A DNA stretch of 64,000 nucleotides from Brevundimonas sp. (GTDB lineage Bacteria; Pseudomonadota; Alphaproteobacteria; Caulobacterales; Caulobacteraceae), in NCBI RefSeq assembly GCF_016742135.1, contig NZ_JACVCG010000002.1, positions 1-64,000 of the forward strand. Direction: 5' to 3'. Position 1 is the stretch's first letter; each line of letters starts with the position of its first letter. This document shows positions 53,786-64,000 of this stretch, piece after piece. The notes beneath the pieces were generated by a model. It ran no database searches. It was not told where the DNA came from and saw only the letters and a program-made list of their open reading frames with translations. The position numbers and the translations under genes are program-made.

Positions 53786-54364
53786 TTAGCGGAAAAAGCA
53801 GGTCAGGCCCGCATACAGGCTCTCAACCGTGCCGTCCGGCCCCTCCGACGAGAGGAACCCGCCCAGATCGCCGCTGGTGAACTCCACCCCCAGGGTCGAG
53901 TCCGGCACGATTTCGATTTCCCGCGCCGACTGCAGATCTGCATGGCGCGTGCCCACGCCGACCCCGTCCGCCGTGGTCAGGCCGGGCGCGTCCAGAAACC
54001 AGCCGGCGAACCTGTCATCCTGAAAGGTCAGCTGCAGGCCGTTCGGATATTCGGCGAACTGGGTGGGTCCGGCCCCGCACTCGGCATTGGTGGTCACGGT
54101 CGGGGTCCCGGTGTCCAGCAGGGTGGAAACGGCGGTCAGCACCATATCCTGCGACATGCCGAAGGACAGGGCGCGGGCCGAGCCCTGGGCCGTGAAAGCC
54201 CGCAGGCCCTCGCCTTCGAGCGCCAGTCCCCCCTGGGCGACCTGGGCCGTTTCCTGTCCGGGCGGTGCGGCCTGCGGCGAGGGGGCGGGCGTTTCGGTCG
54301 CGGTATCGCAGCCCGCGAGGGCCAGAAGGGCAGAGAGTGTCAGGGCGGTGCGCGCGAGGGTCAT
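53786..54364 (-). CDS. Lipoprotein of unknown function
   Basis: The 192 residues start MTLARTALTLSALLALAGCD (lipobox LAGC). A Pro/Gln linker follows, then a domain with LSFGMSQDMVLTAVSTLLDT, CGAGPTQFAEYPNGLQLTFQ and FLSSEGPDGTVESLYAGLTC. The two Cys in CGAG and GLTC may pair. No family recognised. Start upstream at 54532 rejected (no signal). Confidence 0.8.
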   Translation of the reverse strand: MTLARTALTLSALLALAGCDTATETPAPSPQAAPPGQETAQVAQGGLALEGEGLRAFTAQGSARALSFGMSQDMVLTAVSTLLDTGTPTVTTNAECGAGPTQFAEYPNGLQLTFQDDRFAGWFLDAPGLTTADGVGVGTRHADLQSAREIEIVPDSTLGVEFTSGDLGGFLSSEGPDGTVESLYAGLTCFFR

Positions 54365-54492
54365 GGTCGGGTCCTGTCGGCCGGATCGGGAAAGGTTCGT
54401 GCCCAAACTAGCCCAAAGTGGGCCGTCTGCGGCAAAGAAACTCGCCGCCCCTGACGTTGCGTCACGTTGCCTATCCCTCACGCCGCCGATAG

Positions 54493-54504
54493 CTTGCCGG
54501 CAAG
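54493..54504. promoter_or_regulatory. Palindrome before the acyl-CoA ligase gene
   Basis: CTTGCCGGCAAG, a perfect 12-bp palindrome, 49 bases before the ATG and in the divergent region with the lipoprotein gene. A candidate regulator binding site. Confidence 0.35.
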
Positions 54505-54552
54505 TGCCGCGGGCAACGCTGGCCAGACCCATGAATTTCGGAGAGGAAACCG

Positions 54553-56187
54553 ATGCTCGGATTGATGCAGGACTGGCCGCTGACGGTCGACAAGATCCTC
54601 GACCACGCCAAGAACTGGCATCCGCACCGTGAGGTCGTGACCCGTTCGGTCGAGGGGCCGGTGGTGCGAAGCACCTATGGCGAGATTCATGGCCGGGCCA
54701 AGCGTGTCTCGAACGTGCTGAAGGGCTGGGACGTCAAGGTCGGTGACCGGGTCGCGACCCTGGCCTGGAACACCGGTCGCCACATCGAGGCCTGGTACGG
54801 CATTATGGGCATCGGCGCGGTCTGTCACACGCTGAACCCGCGCCTGTTCCCGGAACAGCTGATCTACATCATCAATCATGCCGAAGACCGGATCATCTTC
54901 GTCGATCTGACCTTTGTGCCGCTGCTGGAAGCGATCCTGCCGCACTGCCCCACCGTCGAGCGGGTGGTGGTCATGACCGACCAGTGGAACATGCCGGCGA
55001 CCAAACTGCCCCGCGCCGAATGCTATGAGCAGCTGCTGGAGGAATCCTCGGAGGATATCGAGTGGGGCGGCTTTGACGAACAGACCGCCTGCGGCCTCTG
55101 CTACACTTCGGGTACGACGGGCAATCCCAAGGGTGTGCTGTACTCGCACCGCTCGAACTTCCTGCACACCCTGGTGACCCTGCAGGCCACCATCATGGGG
55201 GCGACGCCGGATGAGGTGATCCTGCCGGTGGTGCCCATGTTCCACGCCAATGCCTGGGGTATCGCCTTCTCCGGTCCCGCAGCCGGGTCGAAGCTGGTCA
55301 TGCCCGGTGCCCAGATGGACGGGGGCTCCATCTACGAACTGTTGGAGTCCGAAAAGGTCACCTTCTCGGCCGCCGTGCCGACGGTGTGGCAGGGTCTGCT
55401 GGCCTATATGCGCGAGAATTCGCTGAAGCTGTCGACGGTCAAGAAGGTGCTGATTGGCGGTTCGGCCGTCCCTGAAAGCCTGATCCGCGCCTTCAACGAC
55501 GAATTCGGCGTCGAGGTCTTCCAGGGCTGGGGCATGACCGAAACCTCTCCGGTCGGCACCCTGTCACGGCTGACGCCCGAACTGTCGGCCCTGCCGTACG
55601 ACGAGCAGATGAAGTGGCGCATCAAACAGGGCATGCCGCCGCTGGGCGTGGAGCTGAAGCTCAAGAACTATGCCGGTCAGGAGATGCCGCATGACGGCAA
55701 GACCTATGGCCGGCTGATGGTGCGCGGCCCGACCATCGCCGGGGGCTATTTCAAGGAGGAGGGCGGCAAGATCCTCGACAACGAAGGCTTCTTCGACACC
55801 GGTGACGTCTCGACTATTGACGAGCACGGCTTCATGCAGATCACCGACCGGGCCAAGGATGTGATCAAGTCAGGCGGCGAGTGGATCAGCTCGATCGACA
55901 TTGAGAACATCTCGGTCGGCCATCCCAAGGTCGAGCTGGCCGCCGTGATCGGCGCCGCCCATCCGAAATGGGACGAACGCCCGGTGCTGGTCATCAAGCT
56001 CAAGCCCGGCGAAAGTCAGGACAAGCAGGAGCATCTGGATTTCCTGCAGGGCAAGATCGCCAAATGGTGGATGCCCGACGATGTGGTGTTCGTCGACGAC
56101 ATCCCGCTGGGCGCCACCGGCAAGATCGACAAGAAGCTCGTGCGCGAGCGGATGAAGGACTACGTCCTGCCGACGGCGCAGGGCTGA
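54553..56187 (+). CDS. Fatty acid--CoA ligase (medium/long chain type)
   Basis: ATP-dependent activation of fatty acids. The 544 residues have the AMP-binding motif [37 protein letters not shown] and the C-terminal [13 protein letters not shown] and ATGKIDKKL. No membrane segment. Its usual role is beta-oxidation or lipid turnover. GGAGAGGAAACC before the ATG. Confidence 0.94.
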   Translation: MLGLMQDWPLTVDKILDHAKNWHPHREVVTRSVEGPVVRSTYGEIHGRAKRVSNVLKGWDVKVGDRVATLAWNTGRHIEAWYGIMGIGAVCHTLNPRLFPEQLIYIINHAEDRIIFVDLTFVPLLEAILPHCPTVERVVVMTDQWNMPATKLPRAECYEQLLEESSEDIEWGGFDEQTACGLCYTSGTTGNPKGVLYSHRSNFLHTLVTLQATIMGATPDEVILPVVPMFHANAWGIAFSGPAAGSKLVMPGAQMDGGSIYELLESEKVTFSAAVPTVWQGLLAYMRENSLKLSTVKKVLIGGSAVPESLIRAFNDEFGVEVFQGWGMTETSPVGTLSRLTPELSALPYDEQMKWRIKQGMPPLGVELKLKNYAGQEMPHDGKTYGRLMVRGPTIAGGYFKEEGGKILDNEGFFDTGDVSTIDEHGFMQITDRAKDVIKSGGEWISSIDIENISVGHPKVELAAVIGAAHPKWDERPVLVIKLKPGESQDKQEHLDFLQGKIAKWWMPDDVVFVDDIPLGATGKIDKKLVRERMKDYVLPTAQG

Positions 56188-56191
56188 TCCG

Positions 56192-56869
56192 ATGGCGCGG
56201 CGCGGCACCGGCGGCTGGACGACACTGGCGCTCATCGCCGGCGTGCTGTCGGCGCCCCTCTTGGTGTTCGTCGCTGTCTTTGGCTTGCGGTTCGGCTGGT
56301 GGGGTCTTGAAGTCGCGCTCGACCTGCTGAGCATCACCGTCGTCCCCTGGCTGCTGGGGCTGGGCGCAATCTGCGCTCTGATCCTGCTGTGGCGCGCGCG
56401 GCGGACCGGAGCGGTGGGCTGGCTGCTGGGGCTGGCGGCCGTGGCCATGATGGCCATGGGCAGCTGGCTCTATCTCGCCTCTCCCGGGGTCAGGGGCGAT
56501 AACTCATCGCCGCTCGACGTCGCGACGGACACGCTTGAACCTCCCGGCTTTTCGCCATCGCTGCGGCGCTACCACGGCACGGTCGACGTGGAAGCGTGCG
56601 AGGGCGTGGTCTCCATCCCCACCCAGGTCCGGGCCGAGGATGCGAGTGAGGCCTTGCGGCGCGCAGGGTTTACGCCCCTGCCGTCTGCGCTGTTCCAGGT
56701 CGAGGGGACCCACGAAGGGATGTGGTTCCTCCTCCGGCACGATGCCACCATCCGCATTCGGCCGGGACAGACGGATATAAGGGTTGCAGCCCGCAACACA
56801 CGGCCCAACGGCGGCGAGACGTGCCGCCTTCTGCAGCGGGTCGTGGCGGAGCTTCAGCCGCGCCGCTGA
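56192..56869 (+). CDS. Membrane protein of unknown function
   Basis: The 225 residues have three N-terminal membrane segments (LALIAGVLSAPLLVFVAVFG, VVPWLLGLGAICALILLW, WLLGLAAVAMMAMGSWLYLA) and a C-terminal soluble domain (GTVDVEACEGVVSIPTQVRA) with one Cys in CEG and another in GETCRLLQRV. It starts 4 bases after the acyl-CoA ligase and overlaps the end of the convergent MBL gene by 16 bases. Confidence 0.78.
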   Translation: MARRGTGGWTTLALIAGVLSAPLLVFVAVFGLRFGWWGLEVALDLLSITVVPWLLGLGAICALILLWRARRTGAVGWLLGLAAVAMMAMGSWLYLASPGVRGDNSSPLDVATDTLEPPGFSPSLRRYHGTVDVEACEGVVSIPTQVRAEDASEALRRAGFTPLPSALFQVEGTHEGMWFLLRHDATIRIRPGQTDIRVAARNTRPNGGETCRLLQRVVAELQPRR

Positions 56870-57708
56870 TAGACGGTGGTGGCCGACGGTGCCTCTGACG
56901 CCATGATATCGCCGCGACGCTCCAGCCGGATCAGATGCGCCAGCAGCGACTGGGCCGCTGCCGGCCACAGGCGTTCGTCGACCGCGGCATAGAGGGTCGG
57001 CACCATATCCTGCGCGGAGGACGGGCCCCTTTTCAGCACCTCCAGCACCTGGTCGTCCCGGCTCAGCCGGTGGCCCTTCAGCGCCGTAAGGAAGGGGAGG
57101 GGGTTGGTCACTGGCCCGCCGTGCGTCGGCCACAGGGTGTCGAACCCGGCGTCCATGATCCGGTCCAGACTGGCCAGATAGGCGTCCATGTCGCCCTCGG
57201 GCGGTGAGACCACACTGGTCGACCAGCCCATCACATGGTCGCCGCTGAACAGGGTGTTTTCTTCCAGAAGGGCAAAGGCCAGGTGCTCGGGCGCATGACC
57301 GGGGGTGGCCATGACCTCCACCGTCCAGCCGTCGCCGGTGATGCGGGCGCCATCCTCCAGATCCCGGTCCGGCGACAGGGCCGGGTGGGCCAGCACCGGC
57401 GCGCCCACGGCCTCGGCAAAGGGCCGGGCCAGCGGCAGGTGGTCGGCATGGCCATGGGTGACCAGCACATGGCTGACGGTCTGGCCTTCGACAGCTTGCA
57501 GCAAGGCCTCCAGATGGGCGTAATCGGCCGGGCCGGGGTCGATGACGGCCACCGAGTCTGCGTCCCCGACCAGAAAGGTGCCGGTCCCCGCAAAGGTGAA
57601 CGGGCCGGGATTGTGGGCCAGCACCCGGCGGATGCGCGGCGTCAGGCGCTCGGCCTGTCCGTACAGGGGCGTGAAATCGCGAACGAAGGGAATGGGCGGC
57701 GCCGTCAC
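56854..57708 (-). CDS. MBL-fold metallo-hydrolase with winged-helix tail
   Basis: The 284 residues carry the metal motif THGHADHLPLA, further ligands near HPALSP, GHAPEHLAF, GDHV and PTHGGP, and a C-terminal winged-helix segment (SAQDMVPTLYAAVDERLWPA, HLIRLERRGDI), the LACTB2-type arrangement. Some such enzymes are nucleases, others glyoxalase II-like. Substrate unknown. Confidence 0.9.
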   Translation of the reverse strand: MTAPPIPFVRDFTPLYGQAERLTPRIRRVLAHNPGPFTFAGTGTFLVGDADSVAVIDPGPADYAHLEALLQAVEGQTVSHVLVTHGHADHLPLARPFAEAVGAPVLAHPALSPDRDLEDGARITGDGWTVEVMATPGHAPEHLAFALLEENTLFSGDHVMGWSTSVVSPPEGDMDAYLASLDRIMDAGFDTLWPTHGGPVTNPLPFLTALKGHRLSRDDQVLEVLKRGPSSAQDMVPTLYAAVDERLWPAAAQSLLAHLIRLERRGDIMASEAPSATTVYQRRG

Positions 57709-57777
57709 GCGGGGTGGCTCCCCGGCTGGCCCGGGCCTTGCGTTAAGGGCTCGTAAACCCTTTGTGGAGTGCGCGTC

Positions 57778-57924
57778 ATGGCCCGATCCCTGGCTCTGGA
57801 TGTTTCAAATCGGCTCTTGCCGGTCGCGTTCGCCTTCCTGTGTATCATGGCGAGCCAGCTCATGGCGGCCTCCTGCACGCCCGAGCCCGTTCCCTATGCC
57901 AGCCGCGTGGCGATCAGCCGATAG
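57778..57924 (+). CDS. Small secreted or membrane protein, 48 residues
   Basis: The reading frame encodes MARSLALDVSN, a hydrophobic segment LLPVAFAFLCIMASQLMAA and a short tail CTPEPVPYASRVAISR. TGGAG lies 10 bases before the ATG. Could be a signal or a single-pass anchor. Only weak support because it is short; the Cys after the hydrophobic stretch follows MAAS, not a good lipobox. Confidence 0.4.
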   Translation: MARSLALDVSNRLLPVAFAFLCIMASQLMAASCTPEPVPYASRVAISR

Positions 57925-58255
57925 GGCGACTCAGGGCATTATTGCCCAGCTAGAGTATTCGGCGCGGCGGTCAAAGTTTCGGGCATAAGACAAAACTACC
58001 GGTCTGCGGGCTCGGAATGACACCGGTCAACCAGAGCCTGGCCGACCGGGATCCCCAAAAAATCATGATGATTCAATATCATAGGGCCACTGTGGCTTGA
58101 TTGCGACATTGTCGCGACGATTGGATTACCGGCCTGTAATTATCGTGCGCTCGCAAAGATGCGGGTTTAGGCTTCAAGGCAGTCTGTGTGCATTGGGGCG
58201 CATGGATAATGGTTGTCGAGGCAAGGGGGACCTACGGGAACTTCGTCTCGGCCAC
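57925..58255. promoter_or_regulatory. Upstream region of the TonB-dependent receptor gene
   Basis: About 330 bases without a gene, lower in GC than the neighbours. It includes an AT-rich stretch (AAAAAATCATGATGATTC near 58060), a near-palindrome GCGAC-ATT-GTCGC (58103-58115) and AAAACTACCGG. It should hold the receptor promoter and regulator sites; no clear promoter was identified. Confidence 0.6.
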
Positions 58256-58261
58256 AGGAGG
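58256..58261 (+). promoter_or_regulatory. Shine-Dalgarno that sets the receptor start
   Basis: AGGAGG, 8 bases before the TTG codon at 58270. It favours TTG over upstream in-frame starts and over the ATG further in. Confidence 0.65.
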
Positions 58262-58269
58262 ACCACAGT

Positions 58270-61200
58270 TTGAAAACCCAGACCATTCGCCAACGTCTGC
58301 TGCATTCGACCATGATCGGCGGTACCGCCCTGATGGCGCTTGTGGCGGCTCCGGCCGTCGGCCTGCTGGCTCCCAGCACCGCCATGGCCCAGGACCTGGT
58401 GCAGGGCGCCGTGTCCGGCACCGTTGAAACGCAATCGCGGACGCCGGTCGCCGGCGCCACCGTGACGCTGCAATCGGTGTCGCAAGGCTTCACCCGCACC
58501 TACACCACCGACGCCTCCGGTTCGTTCCGCGCCATCGCCTTGCCGCAGGGCCGCTACACCGCGACCATCACGGCGCCGGGCTATGCCTCGCTGTCCGACA
58601 CCATCTCGGTCGGATCGGGCGGCACGACCTCGGTCGTCTTCACCGTCGGCAGCGCGTCGGGTGCCTCGACCGTGGATGACATCGTCGTCGTCGGCGTGCG
58701 TCAGGCTGTGTCCGAGTTCGACGCCACCACCACCGGCCTGACCGTCAACGTCGAAGAGCTGTCGCGCAATGTGCCGATCGCACGTGACGCCGGCGCCGTG
58801 GCCCTGCTGGCTCCGGGTGTGACCGCTTCCGATGCTGCTTTCGGCGGCATCCCGACCATCGGTGGTGCCTCGGCGGGTGAAAACACCTACTTCATCAACG
58901 GCTTGAACATCACGAAATTCCGTGACTTCACCGGGTCGTCGATCGTTCCGTTTGAGTTCTATCAGACGCTGGAAACCAAGACCGGTGGCTACTCGTCGGA
59001 GTTCGGTCGCGGCACCGGTGGCGTCCTGAACGGCACGACCAAGTCTGGCGGAAACCAGTGGGAATTCGGCATCACCGCCTATTGGGAACCGGACAGCCTG
59101 CGTTCAGACGCTCCGGACACCTATCTGGCCCAGAACCGCTTCGATGAAGTTGAAACCTCCGACATCATCTTCGACTTTGGCGGCCCGATTATCCAGGACC
59201 GTCTGTTCATCTTCGGTCTGGTCAATTTCCGCGACCGTGAATTCGTCAACATCGGCGCTCCGACGAACGATCCGGACTTTGGTGCCGGCGCGAACGGCAC
59301 CCGGGTGACGTCGAATGACCCGTTCTACGGCGCCAAGATTGACTATCTGATCAATGACGAACACCGCGTCGAGTTCACCTACTTCTCGGATGAGCAGGAG
59401 CAGAACACCCGCAACATCTTCGTGGACGCCAACGGCGGCTATGTGGGTGAGTTCACACCGTCTACGTTCAAGTTCGGGGGTACCAACTGGATCGCCCGCT
59501 ACACCGGCATCTGGACGGACTGGCTGACGACGTCGATCGCCTACGGCGTCAACGAGTATAATGAGTACAACTATTCCCCCGGAGATGCGGGCGCCCTGCT
59601 GACCGATGAGTTGCCCGGCTATCCGCGTCGCGGCATCTGGGGTGTTGGTCAGCCCTCGATCAATGAAGATGAGCGCACTGTCCTGCGGGCCGATGTCGAC
59701 ATCTATGCGGACTTCTTCGGTTCGCACCACTTCCGCTTCGGTATCGACCAGGAGAAGCTGGAATCCTATCAGGAGCTGGACTACTCCGGCGCTGGGTACA
59801 ACTACTGCCGCGCTCAGGCCCGCAACGTTCCCGGATCGCGTCCGATCAGCACGGTCGTGAACTGCACGGGTGATCGCACCGGTGGTATATGGTACCGCAA
59901 CCAGACCGTTATCACGGCGGGCAACCTGACCAATGCAAATGGCACGGGCGTGCTCGATCCGGTCCTCCTGACCGGGCCTAACGCAGGTAATCCGAACCCG
60001 AACTACAACCCGACCCTGATCGGCCGGGCAAACCCGATCGGCCTCGCCTCGCGGGCGCGCGTCCGGGCCTATGACAACGACGGTGGCTGGAGCTCGACCC
60101 AGAACGCCTATTACCTGCAGGATTCCTGGCGGGTGACGGACCAGCTGACCCTGAACCTGGGCATCCGGAACGAAGGCTTCGAGAACGAGAACATCGCCGG
60201 CGTGGCCTTTGTGGACCTGCAGAACCAGTGGGCTCCGCGCCTGGGCTTCACCTATGACGTCACGGGTGACCGCACGTCCAAACTGTTCGGCTTCTACGGG
60301 CGTTACTTCCTGCCGGTCGCGGTGAACACCAACCAGCGCCTGGCCGGTTCGGAGTTCTTCATCCAGGACGTCTGGCAACTCGACTTCTCGGGTGCTGTCG
60401 CCGGTCGTCCGGATGCCAACCGCGACGGTATCGATGACAACACCGGCGAGCCCATCCTGCGCGGCTATGGGACGAATAACGCCGGCTTCCTGAGCGGGGG
60501 CAACTTCGCCGACGGGTCGGTGCGTCCGATCTCGACCCAGGTCGACAAGGAACTGGACCCGATGTACGTGGACGAGTTCATCCTCGGCTACGAACAGCAG
60601 ATGTGGGATGGCTGGACCCTGGGTGTCAAAGGCACCTATCGTGAACTGGGCACGGCCATCGACGACGTCGCCATCGACGCCGCCGTTCTCGACTATTGCG
60701 ATAACGTCGCGACGGACCTGACCTACACCCAGTGCTATTCGGTGTGGTACGGCTTCCACCAGTACGTCCTGACCAACCCGGGTGAGGACATGGTCATCAC
60801 CCTGTCGGGTGCCGACCTGTCGCGTGCCACCGGCGGTGTGATCACAAGTGATCGCGAGATCACCCTGACGGCCGACCAACTGAACTATCCGAGGCCCGAG
60901 CGGACCTATAAGGCCGTGGAAATCTCGATGGAGAAATCCTTCGACGGTATCTGGGGCGCCCGGTTCAGCTACGTCTGGTCCGAAAGCGAAGGCAACTATG
61001 AAGGGGCCCTCAAGTCTGACAACGGCCAGGTTGACCCCGGTCTGTCGCAGGACTTCGACCAGCCGGGCCTGACGGACAACTCCTACGGCTTCCTGCCCAA
61101 CCACCGCGCGCACAGCTTCAAGGCGTTCGGTAACTGGCAGGTGACGCCGGCGCTGAACATCGGGGCCAACCTGATCATTCAGTCGCCGCGCAAGTTCGGC

Positions 61201-61539
61201 TGTCAGGGTATTCACCCGACCGACTTCTTCGCCTCGCTTTACGGCCCGGCGTCGTGGTTCTGTCAGGGTGTGGCCACGCCCCGTGGCGCGGTCTTCGAAA
61301 GCGACTGGACCAAGAACCTGGACCTGACGTTCGCCTACAATCTGGCGGAAGTCTTCACCATTCCGGGTGACTCCCTGGTCCTGCGGGCCGACGTGTTCAA
61401 TGTCTTCGGGTTCGAAGCCGAGACCGACTACAACGAGTTCGGCGACCTCGCCAATGGGGCTGCCGATCCCAACTTTGCCAAGCCGACGGCCTATCAGGCC
61501 CCGCGTTCGGTGCGCCTGAGCCTGGCCTACCGCTTCTAA
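58270..61539 (+). CDS. Oar-like TonB-dependent receptor
   Basis: An outer-membrane receptor; the family moves large or scarce substrates with TonB energy. The 1089 residues start with a TTG start (chosen by AGGAGG), a signal (cleavage about AMAQD), a carboxypeptidase-regulatory-like domain (about 30-125: GTVETQSRTPVAGATVTLQS), the TonB-box-like segment STVDDIVVVGVRQAV, the plug (NVPIARDAGAVALLAPGV, FINGLNITKFRDF) and a long barrel ending in YRF. The final Phe and even residue pattern are as expected. No SusD-like partner. Terminator follows. Confidence 0.93.
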   Translation: MKTQTIRQRLLHSTMIGGTALMALVAAPAVGLLAPSTAMAQDLVQGAVSGTVETQSRTPVAGATVTLQSVSQGFTRTYTTDASGSFRAIALPQGRYTATITAPGYASLSDTISVGSGGTTSVVFTVGSASGASTVDDIVVVGVRQAVSEFDATTTGLTVNVEELSRNVPIARDAGAVALLAPGVTASDAAFGGIPTIGGASAGENTYFINGLNITKFRDFTGSSIVPFEFYQTLETKTGGYSSEFGRGTGGVLNGTTKSGGNQWEFGITAYWEPDSLRSDAPDTYLAQNRFDEVETSDIIFDFGGPIIQDRLFIFGLVNFRDREFVNIGAPTNDPDFGAGANGTRVTSNDPFYGAKIDYLINDEHRVEFTYFSDEQEQNTRNIFVDANGGYVGEFTPSTFKFGGTNWIARYTGIWTDWLTTSIAYGVNEYNEYNYSPGDAGALLTDELPGYPRRGIWGVGQPSINEDERTVLRADVDIYADFFGSHHFRFGIDQEKLESYQELDYSGAGYNYCRAQARNVPGSRPISTVVNCTGDRTGGIWYRNQTVITAGNLTNANGTGVLDPVLLTGPNAGNPNPNYNPTLIGRANPIGLASRARVRAYDNDGGWSSTQNAYYLQDSWRVTDQLTLNLGIRNEGFENENIAGVAFVDLQNQWAPRLGFTYDVTGDRTSKLFGFYGRYFLPVAVNTNQRLAGSEFFIQDVWQLDFSGAVAGRPDANRDGIDDNTGEPILRGYGTNNAGFLSGGNFADGSVRPISTQVDKELDPMYVDEFILGYEQQMWDGWTLGVKGTYRELGTAIDDVAIDAAVLDYCDNVATDLTYTQCYSVWYGFHQYVLTNPGEDMVITLSGADLSRATGGVITSDREITLTADQLNYPRPERTYKAVEISMEKSFDGIWGARFSYVWSESEGNYEGALKSDNGQVDPGLSQDFDQPGLTDNSYGFLPNHRAHSFKAFGNWQVTPALNIGANLIIQSPRKFGCQGIHPTDFFASLYGPASWFCQGVATPRGAVFESDWTKNLDLTFAYNLAEVFTIPGDSLVLRADVFNVFGFEAETDYNEFGDLANGAADPNFAKPTAYQAPRSVRLSLAYRF

Positions 61540-61562
61540 ACGGTACGCCAGACCAAGGATCG

Positions 61563-61597
61563 GGGCGGCGGACCTTCGGGTTCGCCGCCCTTTTCTT
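61563..61597 (+). terminator. Terminator of the TonB-dependent receptor gene
   Basis: GGGCGGCG (61563-61570) pairs with CGCCGCCC (61583-61590), 12-base loop, then TTTTCTTT. Confidence 0.85.
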
Positions 61598-61691
61598 TGG
61601 GCGCTCCCGGGAACCGCCGTCAAAATGCCCGGTTGAACCGTGACGCTGTTCCCCGCATTCAGGGCTGTCACCCGCAGACGTCAGGATTTTC

Positions 61692-62243
61692 ATGTTTGTT
61701 CGTTCGCTTCTTCTTGGAACCGCCCTGGCGATGGGGCTGGCCGGCACCGCCGCCGCGCAGGAGGCCGTGATCCGCACGGGCGGCACGGACGCCGTCTTCA
61801 CCTCGCAGAGCAACGAACGGATGTGGGAGGCAGTGGCCTATTCCAACCCCTTGCCGCCGGGCGCGCCGACCGCCGACTATCCGCTGGTGGCCTGGTGCGA
61901 GGCAATGGTCAGCGGCCACGTGACGCTGGGCGAAAGCCTGAACACCGACGACGCCCTGGATCTGGAGTTGATCGAGCTGGGCCGCGGCGAGGCCCGCAAG
62001 TTCAGCCGCGCGCTCGAGGTCGCCGGGCCGCGCCAGAGCCCTGAAACCCTGCGCGAGGCCGAGGCGGCCGCAGCTTCTGTCCGCACCCGCTGGGCCCGTG
62101 TCATGGAGCAGGATAGCGCCGCGCGCAGCGAGACGTTTGGCCTGTTCTTTGGCCTGCCGGGGCGGTGCGAGCACGCCGCCCGCCGGATCCGCGAAAACAT
62201 CACCACCCCGCCCGCGACCCTGGCCGATGTCGGGCTGGAATAG
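61692..62243 (+). CDS. Secreted protein of unknown function
   Basis: The 183 residues have a signal peptide (MFVRSLLLGTALAMGLAGTA, cleavage AAAQE). The mature part is helical and charged (LDLELIELGRGEARKFSRAL, REAEAAAASVRTRWARVMEQ) with Cys in AWCEAMV and GRCEHAA that may form a disulfide. It is convergent with metH. No family recognised. Confidence 0.75.
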   Translation: MFVRSLLLGTALAMGLAGTAAAQEAVIRTGGTDAVFTSQSNERMWEAVAYSNPLPPGAPTADYPLVAWCEAMVSGHVTLGESLNTDDALDLELIELGRGEARKFSRALEVAGPRQSPETLREAEAAAASVRTRWARVMEQDSAARSETFGLFFGLPGRCEHAARRIRENITTPPATLADVGLE

Positions 62244-62261
62244 GGCTTCGCAGGCCAGGCC

Positions 62262-64000
<1,739 letters not shown>

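Noticed and set aside
59104..61671. Open frame of 855 codons on the minus strand across the TonB-dependent receptor gene
   Set aside because: Antisense shadow of the receptor; no start context, no domains, codon choice explained by the GC-rich third positions of the plus-strand gene.

Overview
The window is high-GC (clearly above 60%), densely coded DNA of a Caulobacterales alphaproteobacterium, most likely Brevundimonas or a close relative. This is inferred from an alphaproteobacterial S10-spc-alpha ribosomal protein order, a short-lid adenylate kinase next to secY, a class I lysyl-tRNA synthetase, a lipoprotein resembling the Caulobacter CC0125/CC1285 family, an ATP12-type chaperone, HWE and hybrid sensor kinases and an Oar-like TonB-dependent receptor. 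No rRNA, tRNA, CRISPR array, transposase or prophage gene was recognised.

Layout. (1) 1-570: the 3' end of tuf, followed by a hairpin, a near-exact second copy of the last 33 bases of a tuf gene, one copy of a structured repeat and a strong terminator. (2) 579-6226: about 5.6 kb of accessory genes lying between tuf and rpsJ: a small conserved protein, a minus-strand group (53-residue protein, SGNH hydrolase, L,D-transpeptidase), a CelD-like acetyltransferase paired with a cupin/JmjC-like protein, and a secreted GIN-domain protein. (3) 6245-21640: the ribosomal protein block rpsJ to rplQ with secY, adk and rpoA. It is broken by an inverted repeat between rpmD and rplO and by a TonB-like gene between adk and rpsM, and has recognisable promoters before rpsJ and rpsM. 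(4) 21642-25299 (minus): two tandem secreted paralogues of unknown function that carry a TonB-box-like motif right after the signal peptide, then an ABC-2 type exporter. (5) 25454-34663: a Do-like protease lipoprotein, VOC protein, RarA, membrane protein, pseudouridine synthase, lipoprotein, a membrane protein on the other strand, and the crcB - rluA-family - HAD phosphatase - ATP12 run. (6) 34675-41068: a glutaredoxin-MauE/DoxX fusion behind 9-bp repeat arrays, queA, a hybrid kinase lacking its ATPase domain, class I LysRS, a tandem structured repeat array and an SH3 protein. (7) 41077-49763: an S24-type regulator, small membrane and paralogous proteins, two PaaI-like thioesterases, a hybrid histidine kinase, queC-queE, pirin and an HWE kinase. 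(8) 49783-64000: aroC, a J-domain-like protein with a degenerate HPD motif, pdxH, a TetR regulator, uridine kinase family, acyl-CoA ligase, MBL hydrolase, a 1089-residue TonB-dependent receptor and the 3' part of metH (cut by the window edge).

How the parts work together. The core is translation: EF-Tu, about 25 ribosomal proteins, SecY, RNA polymerase alpha, LysRS, two pseudouridine synthases and three queuosine genes (queA, queC, queE). The envelope theme is also strong: TonB-like protein, TonB-dependent receptor, several lipoproteins, an L,D-transpeptidase and secreted proteins of unknown role. The least explained material is (a) the tandem secreted pair with TonB-box-like N-termini, (b) the acetyltransferase/cupin pair beside the ribosomal operon, and (c) four kinds of structured intergenic repeat. 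One of these repeats (three tandem 49-bp units at 40.3 kb, one inverted copy behind tuf) shows compensatory base changes in its central hairpin.
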